DNA of 64,000 nucleotides from Effrenium voratum. Taxonomy: Eukaryota > Sar > Dinophyceae > Suessiales > Symbiodiniaceae. Position numbers and translations under genes: made by a program. Under the pieces are notes generated by a model that searched no databases, was not told the origin of the DNA, and was given only the letters and a program-made list of their open reading frames with translations. Position 1 is the stretch's first letter, and every line of letters begins with the position of its first letter. The stretch is from assembly GCA_963377175.1 (NCBI GenBank), contig CAUJNA010003782.1, positions 186,001 through 250,000 on the forward strand. Reading direction: 5' to 3'. Positions 42,209 to 50,840 of this stretch are shown in pieces.

Positions 42209-44139
42209 ACCTCCAGAACGCGGGGGGAATAAGCACGAAGAGCCCGCCGGAAGGCAAGGTCGTAACCAAAGTCGATTCTGGGGACTATTGGATTTACGAA
42301 CCACACAGATTCATTTTATCTAGAGTGCACAAACGCGTTAGGAATGCTTTGTTTGACCCCGAATCCACCAAAGATTGCCCCGTTGATTGCAAAATGTTGG
42401 GTAGATCCAGAACTACCATCATGATTGACGAGAAAGCGGAGGTAGATCTCATGCAGGACGATTGGAGATTCCAACCCCATAGGCCTGTGAAAAGATGGAC
42501 GGGAAGAACATTGTTTCGAGTATATGGGATGTTTGATGTTGACTACCAAATTGAGTCCACCGAGATCAGGGAAGCCGTCACTGATTGGGACTACGTGGGA
42601 GATGAGAGGATTGGCTCGGCTAGCATTTCACTGTTCGGACCCAAATGTCTTAGAGGAGTGTTCGTCGAAGACAATCAATCGACTATTAGGATCCTTGAAT
42701 CAGGCAAATCCCCTGCATTTCGTCACACGGACAACACCCAAAGAGTAAATTTAGCTTGGTTGGCGGAACAGTTCCGTAGGAAGCACTATCAATTGGTTCA
42801 TGCAGACACAGTCAGGCAATCTGCCGACATCTGCACCAAACCTTTCACGAATAGTGACAAACGGAAAAACGCCCTCAGGCTAATCAGTCATACCGATCTC
42901 AATTCAGATACATCGAAGAATCGCGGATCGTCCCCCAGGATGGACGGACGCACAGGGGAACCTGCTGCCGCGGCATCATGCCCAACTCCCAGATGCATCA
43001 TTGAAGTGTGCTGTGGGGAGGATTCAAAGCTAGGTGACGTAGGCAGATCCACTGCAGCTGGATGCCAGGTGTTCAGGTTCACCCTCAATAACGATTTCAA
43101 TCAGAATGAAAACCGAAAGATTGCTGTTGAGTTTGCGAAACAATTTCAACACATACTGATCTGGGCCAGCCTGCCTTGCACGGGGGGTACACCATGGAAC
43201 TTTATCAACAATAAGATTCCCTCAGCTAGGAAGAAAGTTGCTAACCACAGGAAGTTGTTCAACACGTTGTGGAAGTCTTTTGAGGCGTTCTTGGATGAAA
43301 TGGGACATCTCAACCCCTCAATCGCCATTGAATGGCCCAAGGGATGCACGTATTGGAAGCTTCCAAAGGTGAAGAGCATTCTTGACAAGCACGGACTTGA
43401 CAAGTCTGACTTTGATGGATGTGCTGTGGGTATAGTGAACGCCGACGGCATCCCTCTTAAGAAGCCTTGGTCTGTTGCTACCAATGTTGGAATGTTAGGG
43501 AAAACTTTGTCTAAGTTCAAGTGTCGGTGTACTTCGCCACATGCGCAAGGTAGGGGCCAATCACTTAAGAACACCGAAAACTACACATTCAAACTTACTG
43601 ATGCGATCCACGCAGCCTTTTCGATCTCAGTAGCCTCCCGAGTGATTCATTCAACTCCTGCAGTAAGGATGTCGTCCCTCGCGCCCTCCGTTGATATCCT
43701 GCTCAATGACGTGGTGGAGAAGGAGCTCGACATTCAGCGCACCATCTACAATTTGGTGGAATGGGACAAGCTGATGAAGCAGTTCCAGACGCAGGCAGCG
43801 ATTGCGACTATCCCGGAACCGGACACGGTGACTCGGACTATCGCATCGCAAGAACAGGCACCGGGAGTGATGCTGGGGGGAACCCTAGCCGGGAGCAACT
43901 CAGAAATGGCTTATTGGGACTTAATCCAAGTCCTAGGGTGCAACGCCCCAGCGGAATTTCGCGCTGTGCCATGCCCCTCGGAAGACATTTTTGGTCATTG
44001 GAGACTCTTCCTGCGCCATGGTCGAATAGCCGAACGACAAATTCCCGACCAAGCACCGTGTGGCGGAGCTGCTTCAGGCCGAACAGCTGAAGGGGGTCCG
44101 CAACATCTACCACGGTATGGATTGGGGAAAAGGGCTTGA
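42091..44139 (+). CDS. pol: RNase H C-terminus fused to a methyltransferase-like domain
   Basis: Coding effectively enters at 42209 after the duplication. RNase H closes with VEDNQSTIRILESGKSPAFR and HADTVRQSADICTKPF at about 42660-42850. An insertion of about 150 residues (42210-42655) separates STESE from EDNQ, much longer than usual. After a short linker, 43000-43650 forms a separate domain. It has IIEVCCGEDSKLGD (like a SAM-binding motif I), IWASLPCTGGTPW with a Pro-Cys at 43174-43179 (like the catalytic Pro-Cys of cytosine-5 methyltransferases), and SIAIEWPKGC (like the Glu motif VI). This assignment is inference from motif order. A helical stretch (VEKELDIQRTIYNLVEWDKL) follows before the frame is lost near 43950. 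Confidence 0.75.
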   Translation: MTAFSKKQTSVSMSSTESEVVAANVSLRAVGLPSAGLWAYLQNAGGISTKSPPEGKVVTKVDSGDYWIYEPHRFILSRVHKRVRNALFDPESTKDCPVDCKMLGRSRTTIMIDEKAEVDLMQDDWRFQPHRPVKRWTGRTLFRVYGMFDVDYQIESTEIREAVTDWDYVGDERIGSASISLFGPKCLRGVFVEDNQSTIRILESGKSPAFRHTDNTQRVNLAWLAEQFRRKHYQLVHADTVRQSADICTKPFTNSDKRKNALRLISHTDLNSDTSKNRGSSPRMDGRTGEPAAAASCPTPRCIIEVCCGEDSKLGDVGRSTAAGCQVFRFTLNNDFNQNENRKIAVEFAKQFQHILIWASLPCTGGTPWNFINNKIPSARKKVANHRKLFNTLWKSFEAFLDEMGHLNPSIAIEWPKGCTYWKLPKVKSILDKHGLDKSDFDGCAVGIVNADGIPLKKPWSVATNVGMLGKTLSKFKCRCTSPHAQGRGQSLKNTENYTFKLTDAIHAAFSISVASRVIHSTPAVRMSSLAPSVDILLNDVVEKELDIQRTIYNLVEWDKLMKQFQTQAAIATIPEPDTVTRTIASQEQAPGVMLGGTLAGSNSEMAYWDLIQVLGCNAPAEFRAVPCPSEDIFGHWRLFLRHGRIAERQIPDQAPCGGAASGRTAEGGPQHLPRYGLGKRA

Positions 44140-44488
44140 CGCTATTTATAGCACCATGGAGGCCAAAGTGCGATTCATCACCGAGGACAACTCCAAGAAG
44201 GGCATCAAACAGCTTCCCATTTCGGTTTACGTATTGTGGGGAGGAAACGATGTCTTCGGCAACTATGGGTACGTGGGGTGCAGATGGATCCATGAGAAAC
44301 GGTTCAATCGTACGGAGGCGGGCCGGAAGGCCGCGTCGGAATGGCCAAAGGTTCAGAAGACCCGCGTGTTTGAGCAGCTCGACTCTTCAAAGAGGCTGTT
44401 GGGCTCGGACGCGTTCGGGACATTACTTTCATCAGTAACCCGGACGCCGAGGACTATGGCCTCACTTCCGATTACAATGAGGCCATGA
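43982..44488 (+). CDS. SGNH-hydrolase-like region, broken
   Basis: The frame reads KTFLVIGDSSCAMVE and then hits a TAG at 44027-44029. It resumes PNDKFPTKHRVAELLQAEQL and continues to ISVYVLWGGNDVFGNYGYVG (GGND at 44240-44251). A hydrophobic strand ending in GDS and a later GxND are the block I and III signatures of SGNH/GDSL hydrolases, in the right order. A C-terminal Asp-x-x-His pair is not obvious. The frame moves on near 44400, with RDITFISNPDAEDYGLTSDY in the next frame. It lies inside the retrotransposon and appears to be part of a second, post-Pol coding unit. The function is a suggestion, not a firm call. Confidence 0.5.
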
Positions 44489-45296
44489 ACGGCTGCCTTC
44501 GACACCTTGCGAATGGGGACATCGACGATGGGACCCGCATCAAGGCGATCGACTCGATCGACCCGTCGGTCATGACATTGCTGGCTCACAGATACGATGA
44601 CGCGCATATGACATACAGCTGGCCAAAGCACTCCACGAGTATGCTGCGATGGAGGAGAGGCCCGATTGGTCCCATGACCAGGAGGGCGAGGAGATCGACG
44701 CCGACGTGGCCGCCTGGATGAAAGTGGCTGAGGACGAGTCCTACAATGCCATGACCATCGAGATGCGGGGGGCCACGGTCGACGAATCCGAGATCATTCT
44801 CGAGGCCGTCGACAAGGGAGAAGAGAACTCCGACGACGAGCTAGACCGCGTCGAGATCGCCATGTCACAATACATTGGCCACACAGCGGAACAGCACGGG
44901 TTGTCCATTGTGCCTGACGATGAGGACAAGGACAAGTGGCTCCTGCTGGGCGATGACACCCAGGATTTTAGGTGGGACCCAACCAACCTGCCCCCAGGAG
45001 TGCACCGCGCTGCGCCGGAAGGCCAGTCGATCATCATCGCGGAAGGAGACTTGTTCGACCAGGAGACGGTTGTGTCATTGGAATCCGAGGCGGCAGGGAT
45101 GAGTTCCATGATCACCGCGGAGTCGGTCGCCTTTGAGTCCGTGACGGAGGGCACCAGTACATCCAAGCAACCGCCAACTCCGCCGCCACCGAGGCGCGGA
45201 ACTGCTGCAAAGAGCGCAACCCCAGTCGACTGGTTTCATCGAAATTGGAGACGAGTCGGACCCCATGGCTGCCGGTTTGGCCGACGCCCCAGGTGA
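44400..45296 (+). CDS. Linker/acidic region of the post-Pol coding unit
   Basis: Coding is carried by two frames. One runs 44400-44640 (NPDAEDYGLTSDYNEAMNGC, LRHLANGDIDDGTRIKAIDS). The other runs from about 44630 to 45235 (AAMEERPDWSHDQEGEEIDA onward) and is very acidic, with WLLLGDDTQDFRWDP and a Pro-rich PPTPPPPRR near its end. No enzyme family is recognised. It reads as a continuous protein interrupted by single-base indels. Confidence 0.5.
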
Positions 45297-46090
45297 AGGC
45301 GATGCCGAGGATTGCAAAGGCCAAAGCGCCGCCTGGCAACGCCGAGGGGGAACCCCGGTCGAAGAAGCAGAAGGACCCGAAGCAGGAAAATATCTTTTGG
45401 GAGGACTGGGCCAAAACCCGGAAGATCAACACGAAGATCCCGGCCGAGGAGCAGTGCGAGTGGCTCGAGGTTGAGGATATGGGGCATGTCCCCAAGGTCA
45501 ATATGGACCGCGATTACAGGCTTGTGGCTATCTCGAAAAAGATGTCGTACTTCCTCCGGGGAGGGGCATTCAAAGACGGGAAACCACACCCACCATTCCG
45601 TGGAATCGATTTGTCGGTGGAGTTCGATGCACTGGTCAGGCATTTGAACGACCGGATTGCCAATGTCATGCCTTGGGAGGTGATGATCTGCATCCGGAAT
45701 AACAATACCCGGAGATTCCGCGTGATGGTTGGACCCCCTCCATTGGGGGAAGCATCCTGGAAAGGATTGCCGTATCAGGCGTTGCGGGTGAGGGCCGTGC
45801 AAGGACACCACAACGAGCTCACCAGGAAATACACTGAGCAGGCGATTCTGACGAATTTGTATTCCTTTGACGAAGAGTTCACTGCGGCAAAGTACTTGGG
45901 CGGGCAATACCCGAGAGCGGTACGGCATCCCGAGCAGACGGATCTCTGGCGCAGGGGCTTCCCTGCTGTTCTCTACCATACCTGTGACCTCAGGTCTGCC
46001 GAGAGCATTATCAAGTTTGGCCTGGTCCCGGGGGGCTATCCGAAGTCGACAGGCAGAGCCCACGTCTACTTCAACCCCACGCCACCCTGA
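45245..46090 (+). CDS. Tpt1/KptA-like RNA 2'-phosphotransferase domain, main part
   Basis: From about 45500 the protein matches the Tpt1/KptA fold in order. LVAISKKMSYFLRGGA corresponds to the SKxLSxxLRH box, with Gly in place of the usual His (Arg codon 45557-45559). LRVRAVQGHHNELTR corresponds to the IRAxQGHS box (45780-45812). GFPAVLYHTCDLRSAESIIK then FGLVPGG corresponds to LYHGT...I...GL, and TGRAHVYFNP to the R-x-HVH box (46050-46077). Family enzymes use NAD+ to remove the 2'-phosphate left at RNA ligation junctions. The three conserved Arg positions are present. The frame meets TGA TAG at 46088-46093, but the domain continues in the same frame at 46106. I know of no copia element described with this domain. 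Confidence 0.8.
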   Translation: METSRTPWLPVWPTPQVKAMPRIAKAKAPPGNAEGEPRSKKQKDPKQENIFWEDWAKTRKINTKIPAEEQCEWLEVEDMGHVPKVNMDRDYRLVAISKKMSYFLRGGAFKDGKPHPPFRGIDLSVEFDALVRHLNDRIANVMPWEVMICIRNNNTRRFRVMVGPPPLGEASWKGLPYQALRVRAVQGHHNELTRKYTEQAILTNLYSFDEEFTAAKYLGGQYPRAVRHPEQTDLWRRGFPAVLYHTCDLRSAESIIKFGLVPGGYPKSTGRAHVYFNPTPP

Positions 46091-46099
46091 TAGGCACAG

Positions 46100-47680
46100 A
46101 TGAGGAAGCTGGCGGGAACGCGAGCCGGAAGGCCCGTCACGATTGCTTTCGATACGGAGCTCATGATGCAAGACGGCATTCGACTCTTCACGAGCGATGA
46201 GGCGTTTATGTCTGCCGATTGGGTTGGAAATGCATATATTATTTACGCTTTCCACACCCGCAAGAATGAGTTCCTCTATTTCAATCGTGCGTACCCCGAG
46301 CTTCGCAAAAGGTACCGCGAAGCGTTGACATCCGAGCTCACGCCAGGTCCCCAGGACGCCAATCCGAACTTCTTCAGAAGTGAAAACACCCTGACCGCAG
46401 AAAAGGCATGGAGGCATTGGCGGACTGTCGTTGAGGGGACGAAGAACGGCAAATTGCTTCCTGGTGCCGTGACTGAGATTGCCACGATCGATGAGCTCGC
46501 CCCCCGGAAGGGGAAGTCGAATGAGAGACCTGCAGGGCCGACATATCAGGTTGCGCCTGCAACCCTTCGACGGGTGCCCGAGCTCTCCAGGGGAGAGAAA
46601 GGGCATGGTCGCGGCTGGAACAACCTTCGGAACCGCTACCAGAACGAGCCAAAGTGGGAAGACCTCTTCTTCACGACCATGATGAAGAACCCGGTTGTGA
46701 AGTGCTGGAATAAGAGGTGTGGCAACCAGCAGATCGACGGCTACCTTTTGTGTCAGGAATGCCGATCAGATATGGTCGAGTGGACGGATGCCCGGATCGC
46801 CACCGAGGTTGTGCGCCTTGAGCATACCGCGTCTCTCCAAAACATGGTCTTCTACTTGGAAGACCTCCAGGGGGGCGGTGGGAAGTGGATCCGCTCCAAG
46901 CATCACGCCAAGGAAGGCGACAAGCGGGGAGGAATCTCCGTCGAGGCGTCACTCAGAAAGACGGCAAAGACGCATCTGACCAAAGCGCTGGCAATGGGCT
47001 GCGAGAAGGTGTCCGACCGCCTCTCGGTCGACCCGTTCTATGCCTATAATTGCGCTACGCAAGGGTTGACTCCTGAAAGCCTGGATTTCCTAGGCAGGAT
47101 CGCCCGAGCGATCGTTGCAGACCCTGGCCGCACACGGGAGGAGCGCGATCGGGGAGGGTCTCAGAACACTGGCACGAAGTTGGTGTTCATTCCCAGCCCC
47201 AACAAGCGCGATCCCCACGAGTTGAACGTGTCAACGGAGGCTTTCATCGCGCACCATGCGAGATTCTACACCATCATGCAGTTTGCGGTCATGTGTGCCT
47301 ATCGTTTCATTCCCGGCAAGCAGGTGCCTATTATCATTGGGCACAGCGGAGCATACGTCCCGGAAGGGAGCGTCGAGAACATCTTGGAGGTGATGATCAG
47401 CTTTCTTCGTACCTCCTGGGTAAAGCACGACTCCCAAGGAACGATTAGCACAGGCGAACTGGAGATCCCGCAATTCTCATCCGGCCGGACAAGAAGCTAT
47501 CCTGTCGAGGCGAGGAACACTCAGTGGAGGGCAATCACCCGGTCCATCCGCCCCGAGCCCTATGCCAAGGGAAAGGGCAAGGGCAAAGGCAAGAACAAGG
47601 GGCGCCAGGACTGGAGCTCTTGGAATTACGGGTGGTCCTATGGATGGGATCAATGGCATCAGGGCCCGTGGGGATGGTGA
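46100..47680 (+). CDS. Tpt1-like C-terminal strand, zinc-ribbon-like motif and Gly/Lys tail
   Basis: Begins MRKLAGTRAGRPVTIAFDTE, LMMQDGIRLFTSDEAFMSAD. This is the final Tpt1/KptA segment (xPVxIxxD..xxxDGIxFxxSxxxVxL), so the stops just upstream are damage within one domain. Downstream is a Cys-rich CWNKRCGNQQIDGYLLCQEC (46703-46762, C-x4-C-x10-C-x2-C), zinc-ribbon-like. An unrecognised region of about 250 residues follows. The tail is KGKGKGKGKNKGRQDWSSWN, then Trp/Gly-rich, likely RNA-binding. The TGA at 47678 is probably the true end of the element's last protein. Confidence 0.7.
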   Translation: MRKLAGTRAGRPVTIAFDTELMMQDGIRLFTSDEAFMSADWVGNAYIIYAFHTRKNEFLYFNRAYPELRKRYREALTSELTPGPQDANPNFFRSENTLTAEKAWRHWRTVVEGTKNGKLLPGAVTEIATIDELAPRKGKSNERPAGPTYQVAPATLRRVPELSRGEKGHGRGWNNLRNRYQNEPKWEDLFFTTMMKNPVVKCWNKRCGNQQIDGYLLCQECRSDMVEWTDARIATEVVRLEHTASLQNMVFYLEDLQGGGGKWIRSKHHAKEGDKRGGISVEASLRKTAKTHLTKALAMGCEKVSDRLSVDPFYAYNCATQGLTPESLDFLGRIARAIVADPGRTREERDRGGSQNTGTKLVFIPSPNKRDPHELNVSTEAFIAHHARFYTIMQFAVMCAYRFIPGKQVPIIIGHSGAYVPEGSVENILEVMISFLRTSWVKHDSQGTISTGELEIPQFSSGRTRSYPVEARNTQWRAITRSIRPEPYAKGKGKGKGKNKGRQDWSSWNYGWSYGWDQWHQGPWGW

Positions 47681-48192
47681 GCACCCGCATCAATCACGAA
47701 AAGTTTAGCTTTTGTTGCGGTGACCTTTTCAAATTTCATTGGTGATGTCATGTTCGAAACCTATTATCTTTCATCCATTGATGCCGCAACATTAGCTGTG
47801 CCAAGTTTGCACGCCCGGCGGAAGCTGCGGCCGTAGGTCAATCCACGGCCGCCACCACCGGCTGTCATTTCGATTTTGCCCAGCGGAAGCTGTGGTCGTG
47901 AGATCACCTCCGTTTGCGGCAACAAAATGAGTTCAGTTTCAAGCACTCACATGAAAATTACATGTGTATTGCCCGACGGAAGTCGTGGTCGGCCGACTCG
48001 ATTGGCATGCTCCTGCAAAAGACCAAATGCATTGCAGTTGTAGCGGCCATTGATGCAACAGGCCTCAAACCACCATGGCTTGCCACCTATCACACTGAGG
48101 CTCAACGTCTTCATCGTCGCGACCTCAGAGGACTTTGCTTCAGGCCTGGGGGGGAAACATGTACAAAGTACTGTTCTCACCAACGCACCTCT
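47681..48192 (+). repeat. 3' untranslated region with three GCGGAAGC-type repeats
   Basis: Three imperfect ~25-bp repeats start at 47813, 47878 and 47971, each GCCC(G/A)(G/A)CGGAAG followed by (C)TG(C/T)GG(C/T)CG. No coding is seen. They could be RNA structure or packaging signals. Confidence 0.65.
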
Positions 48193-48205
48193 GCAAAGCG
48201 GGGGG
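48193..48205 (+). promoter_or_regulatory. Polypurine tract
   Basis: GCAAAGCGGGGG sits immediately before the 3' LTR, the required place for second-strand DNA priming. One C interrupts the purines. Confidence 0.75.
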
Positions 48206-48298
48206 TGTTGATAGGTAGTGGCATTCCGACATGATACTGGCTCAAGAAAAATTGACTGCCGCCCGTGCTGACATTTAGGTAGATTCCACCTTTCAACA
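48206..48298 (+). repeat. 3' LTR (93 bp)
   Basis: Base-for-base identical to the 5' LTR at 35107-35199, with the same TGTTGA/TCAACA ends, and followed by the GATTT duplication at 48299-48303. Confidence 0.97.
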
Positions 48299-48303
48299 GA
48301 TTT
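48299..48303. other. Target site duplication, right (GATTT)
   Basis: Matches 35102-35106. Joining the flanks gives an ordinary uninterrupted host sequence around GGATTTGGCTTTGG. Confidence 0.93.
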
Positions 48304-49740
48304 GGCTTTGGATTGGTGACGCTTGCAGGCGTCAAGCCCCAGAGCTGTTCGTGATGGCTAAGGGCCTCACGGCCACAAAAAAAACCATCGGAAAGCGAGC
48401 CATTTTTTCGATTGGAGCTGTCCGCGGAATTTCTGTCGGCATGCATATTCTCCAAACATCCTTGCACAATGCTTGAAACAGCCCGTACGCCTACCCCGTA
48501 GCCTCTCTTGAAAGGCTACGCGGCTTACACTTTTGGCGCTGGGGTTCCTTGCGCTCAACTTTGGCCGCCCTCCAGGCCCTTTCTGTTTGCCAGCCCTCGA
48601 CCGCGGCACCTCTTGGTGCAGCGAGCGGCAACGAGGACTGGGGGCATGGTAGCTGTCTCCTTGCCTGCCGGTCAGTGACGCAGGGATGTGCAAGTGGATA
48701 TGAGTATGCCCGTTCAACTGGATTTGTCAGGTCAGACGTTTTCAACGGTGACCAGAAAGATGGATAGTATGGTTTCGATGGTTTAACACTGGCTTACTGG
48801 CAATGAACGACGATTTGAAACGGGACATTTGGCAATTCTGATTAGCAGCTGGTGGATTTGCTTTGCTGGCCGCATGAGATGAGTGCCATGAGCATGAAAA
48901 CATGTGCCACGGAAGGTCAGGGATTTGAACTTTTCGTATTGCATGCTCGAAGCAACTGGGAGTTACCTTTTCCAATTTACTGGTTGCGATTTGGCACATG
49001 CGTGCCTTCGTACTCAGTGCTCGACTGTCTGGTGATTGGACATCTCCATTTTGCTTGTTAGTTCGCTGGTAAGTGAGTAAATTGTCATCCCGTGCTCGTT
49101 TGCTCGTCCGCTAAACCCAGCCAGTTGACAGGGAATTCGCGCCATCCGCCAGCCTGGCGCCCTTTTTTTGACCCGCTATGACCCGCTGTCTCGGTTAAGC
49201 TTCTGGTTTCTGTTGTCGGTCACTTGTGTGCAGCCCGTATGAACATTGCGCTTTCACACCAACATGTTGGCAGAACGATTAAATCCGTGAAGCAGCAATA
49301 TATATGGTCAACAGACAAGATCTCTTCTTAGGTGTTAGCTCTTTTTGATAGAGGGTATCGCCTTTTCAGGTAGGTGTGGTAATCAATGTTTATTGGCTCC
49401 ATATCGGTTTGTGTATAACTGAGCATTTATATGGCCATGACGTTCTGTCCCAGGCCGTATGTCGTGCCAGTTGTCCAAGAAGCAGCCCTACACATTGGCA
49501 GCAGCCACGTCTTGAAGCCCCCCAGTCTGATCCGAGCTGAATCTTGCCATGTATTTCAAAGGATGAACGTGCAGCGTGATGAAAGCAGTGTTCCTTGAAG
49601 GCTTGCCTGGGCCTCACCGGTCTTCTGGTATCCCCGGTCTGCATGACCAGGGTCCGTGTATTTTCTGAGCCAGGGAAGACGACGTGGTGGCCAGCGTGAT
49701 GGAACAAATCAGCCTCTCGCCAATGCCGAAGGCCATCCAT
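48304..49740. other. Non-coding host flank
   Basis: No exon is supported. Open frames on both strands are short and motif-free. Nothing resembling another element was seen before the foldback at 49746. Confidence 0.5.
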
Positions 49741-49745
49741 TTAAT

Positions 49746-49852
49746 CCATTTGCTGAAATTAAGAATTTGTATTTTTCCTTCTTGGTTTTTAGAGGGAATC
49801 TATCACCACTGGACATATGTTTTCATTTTTTCCAGGGGGCTTCAGCAAATGG
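49746..49852. repeat. Foldback element, family G, copy 2
   Basis: Perfect 12-bp arms CCATTTGCTGAA and TTCAGCAAATGG. The interior matches the copies at 34059 and 63881, including the T-rich run ending TTTTTTCCAGGGGG. Confidence 0.88.
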
Positions 49853-50060
49853 CAGAGACCGCGCAGTCTCTTGACACCTGGCAAGCCTTGCGCTTTAGGC
49901 GCGTTCAAGAGTGCACCGTTTACAACGCGGTTCGCCGCTTGCTCTTGGTCACTGGTCATTTCTCTGCACTTGCGAGCAGCTTCAGTGGCCAGGTGAACTG
50001 ACAAACATGCTGTTGAAGGTTGGGATGTGCGCAACTTGAGCAGACACCCCTGGCACTCAG

Positions 50061-50157
50061 GCCAGATGCGGTCGCCCGAGCTGGAGCGGCTTGTGGAGAG
50101 GCTGCTGCCGATTTTCATGGCCCGGCGCCCCGGGGCCCCAGCGCGAGCAACAGCGAG
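50061..50157 (+). CDS. Candidate exon, unknown protein
   Basis: After GCACTCAG the best frame reads QMRSPELERLVERLLPIFMA then RRPGAPARATA, ending at AGCGAG/GTTTGG. It looks helical and basic. Foldback family C starts 37 bp into the following intron. No family is recognised. Confidence 0.45.
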
Positions 50158-50194
50158 GTTTGGGTTTTCTTCGGATTGTTTGAAGAATCAGGTT

Positions 50195-50305
50195 CCTCTC
50201 AATTGGTGGTTTGGATTCGCAACGAGGATTTGAACCTCTGGTTCTTGTGGAGGGTAAATGTTTTTGTTTTTTGTTGACCAAACCACCAATCACACCAATT
50301 GGAGG
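50195..50305. repeat. Foldback element, family C
   Basis: CCTCTCAATTGGTGGTTTGG (50195-50214) pairs with CCAAACCACCAAT then CCAATTGGAGG (50278-50305) with a small bulge. Relatives occur near 2860-2910, 19470-19490 and 27440-27490, most followed by GAAGCTGA-type sequence. It lies just after the donor of the exon at 50061. Confidence 0.8.
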
Positions 50306-50691
50306 GAAGCTGAAAGATGGCTTGGTTCAGACCGAAGGGCTGGCTGGGCTTGAAGCAGCTCGTCACAAAGTTTGCTGCAGGGCCATGGATTTTGATTGTT
50401 TCTGGGGGTTATCAAAGTCAAATCATGGGCTTGTTTCCCTTTAACCTATGGTAAAACAATGGGGCCAGTTGTATCGTTCGAAAAGCTGTTGCCACATTGA
50501 GCTGCCTGTCCCCTTGCGAGGACACTGCAGTTTTTGTAGAGGCGTTTCTGCTTTGGCTTCCCTCCCACAAGCTACGATCTTCGCTGGGGCCATTTGCCCC
50601 AGCTGCTTCCTGAAGTTCAACGACAGATTCATTGAGCTGCCCTGACCACTTCTCCCAGTACTAGGACCAAAACAGCTGCTTTGCGTACCAG

Positions 50692-50840
50692 TGGTACTAG
50701 TACTATTAGTACTAGTAGAAGTAGTCGTAGTAGTAGTAGTAGTAGTAGTCGTATTAGTGGTAGTAGTAGTAGTTGTATTAGTGGTAGTAGTAGTAGTTGT
50801 AGTAGTGGTAGTAGTAGTAGTAGTAGTAGCAAAGTAGCAG
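50692..50840. repeat. GTA/AGT trinucleotide array
   Basis: Mostly AGT units with GTACTAGTACTATTAGTAC and CGT/TGT/GGT variants, fading into AGCAGT units up to about 50935. Confidence 0.95.

Larger units (their letters stand above)
35107..48298 (+). mobile_element. Full-length Ty1/copia-type LTR retrotransposon with extra enzymatic cargo
   Basis: A 13,192-bp element bounded by identical 93-bp LTRs and a 5-bp target duplication. Domain order is Gag (coiled coil, D/K/S-rich linker, two CCCH fingers), aspartic protease, integrase, reverse transcriptase, RNase H. Integrase before reverse transcriptase marks it as Ty1/copia rather than Ty3/gypsy. After RNase H come a methyltransferase-like domain, an SGNH-like region, a Tpt1-like RNA 2'-phosphotransferase domain and a zinc-ribbon/GK-rich tail. 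The LTRs are very short for so large an element. The coding frame changes or stops at about 35.69, 37.35, 38.19, 39.71, 41.0, 42.07, 43.95, 44.03, 44.4, 44.63, 45.24 and 46.09 kb, so as written the copy could not make one polyprotein. The identical LTRs suggest recent insertion, though 93 bp gives little dating power. Confidence 0.96.

Noticed and set aside
45236..46606. 456-codon minus-strand open frame opposite the Tpt1-like region
   Set aside because: No recognisable motif; the + strand carries clear family motifs. GC-rich coding DNA often leaves the opposite strand open.
44060..47680. Idea that the post-Pol genes are an ordinary host gene into which the retrotransposon inserted
   Set aside because: They lie between the two identical LTRs and upstream of the polypurine tract, and the only target duplication is outside them.
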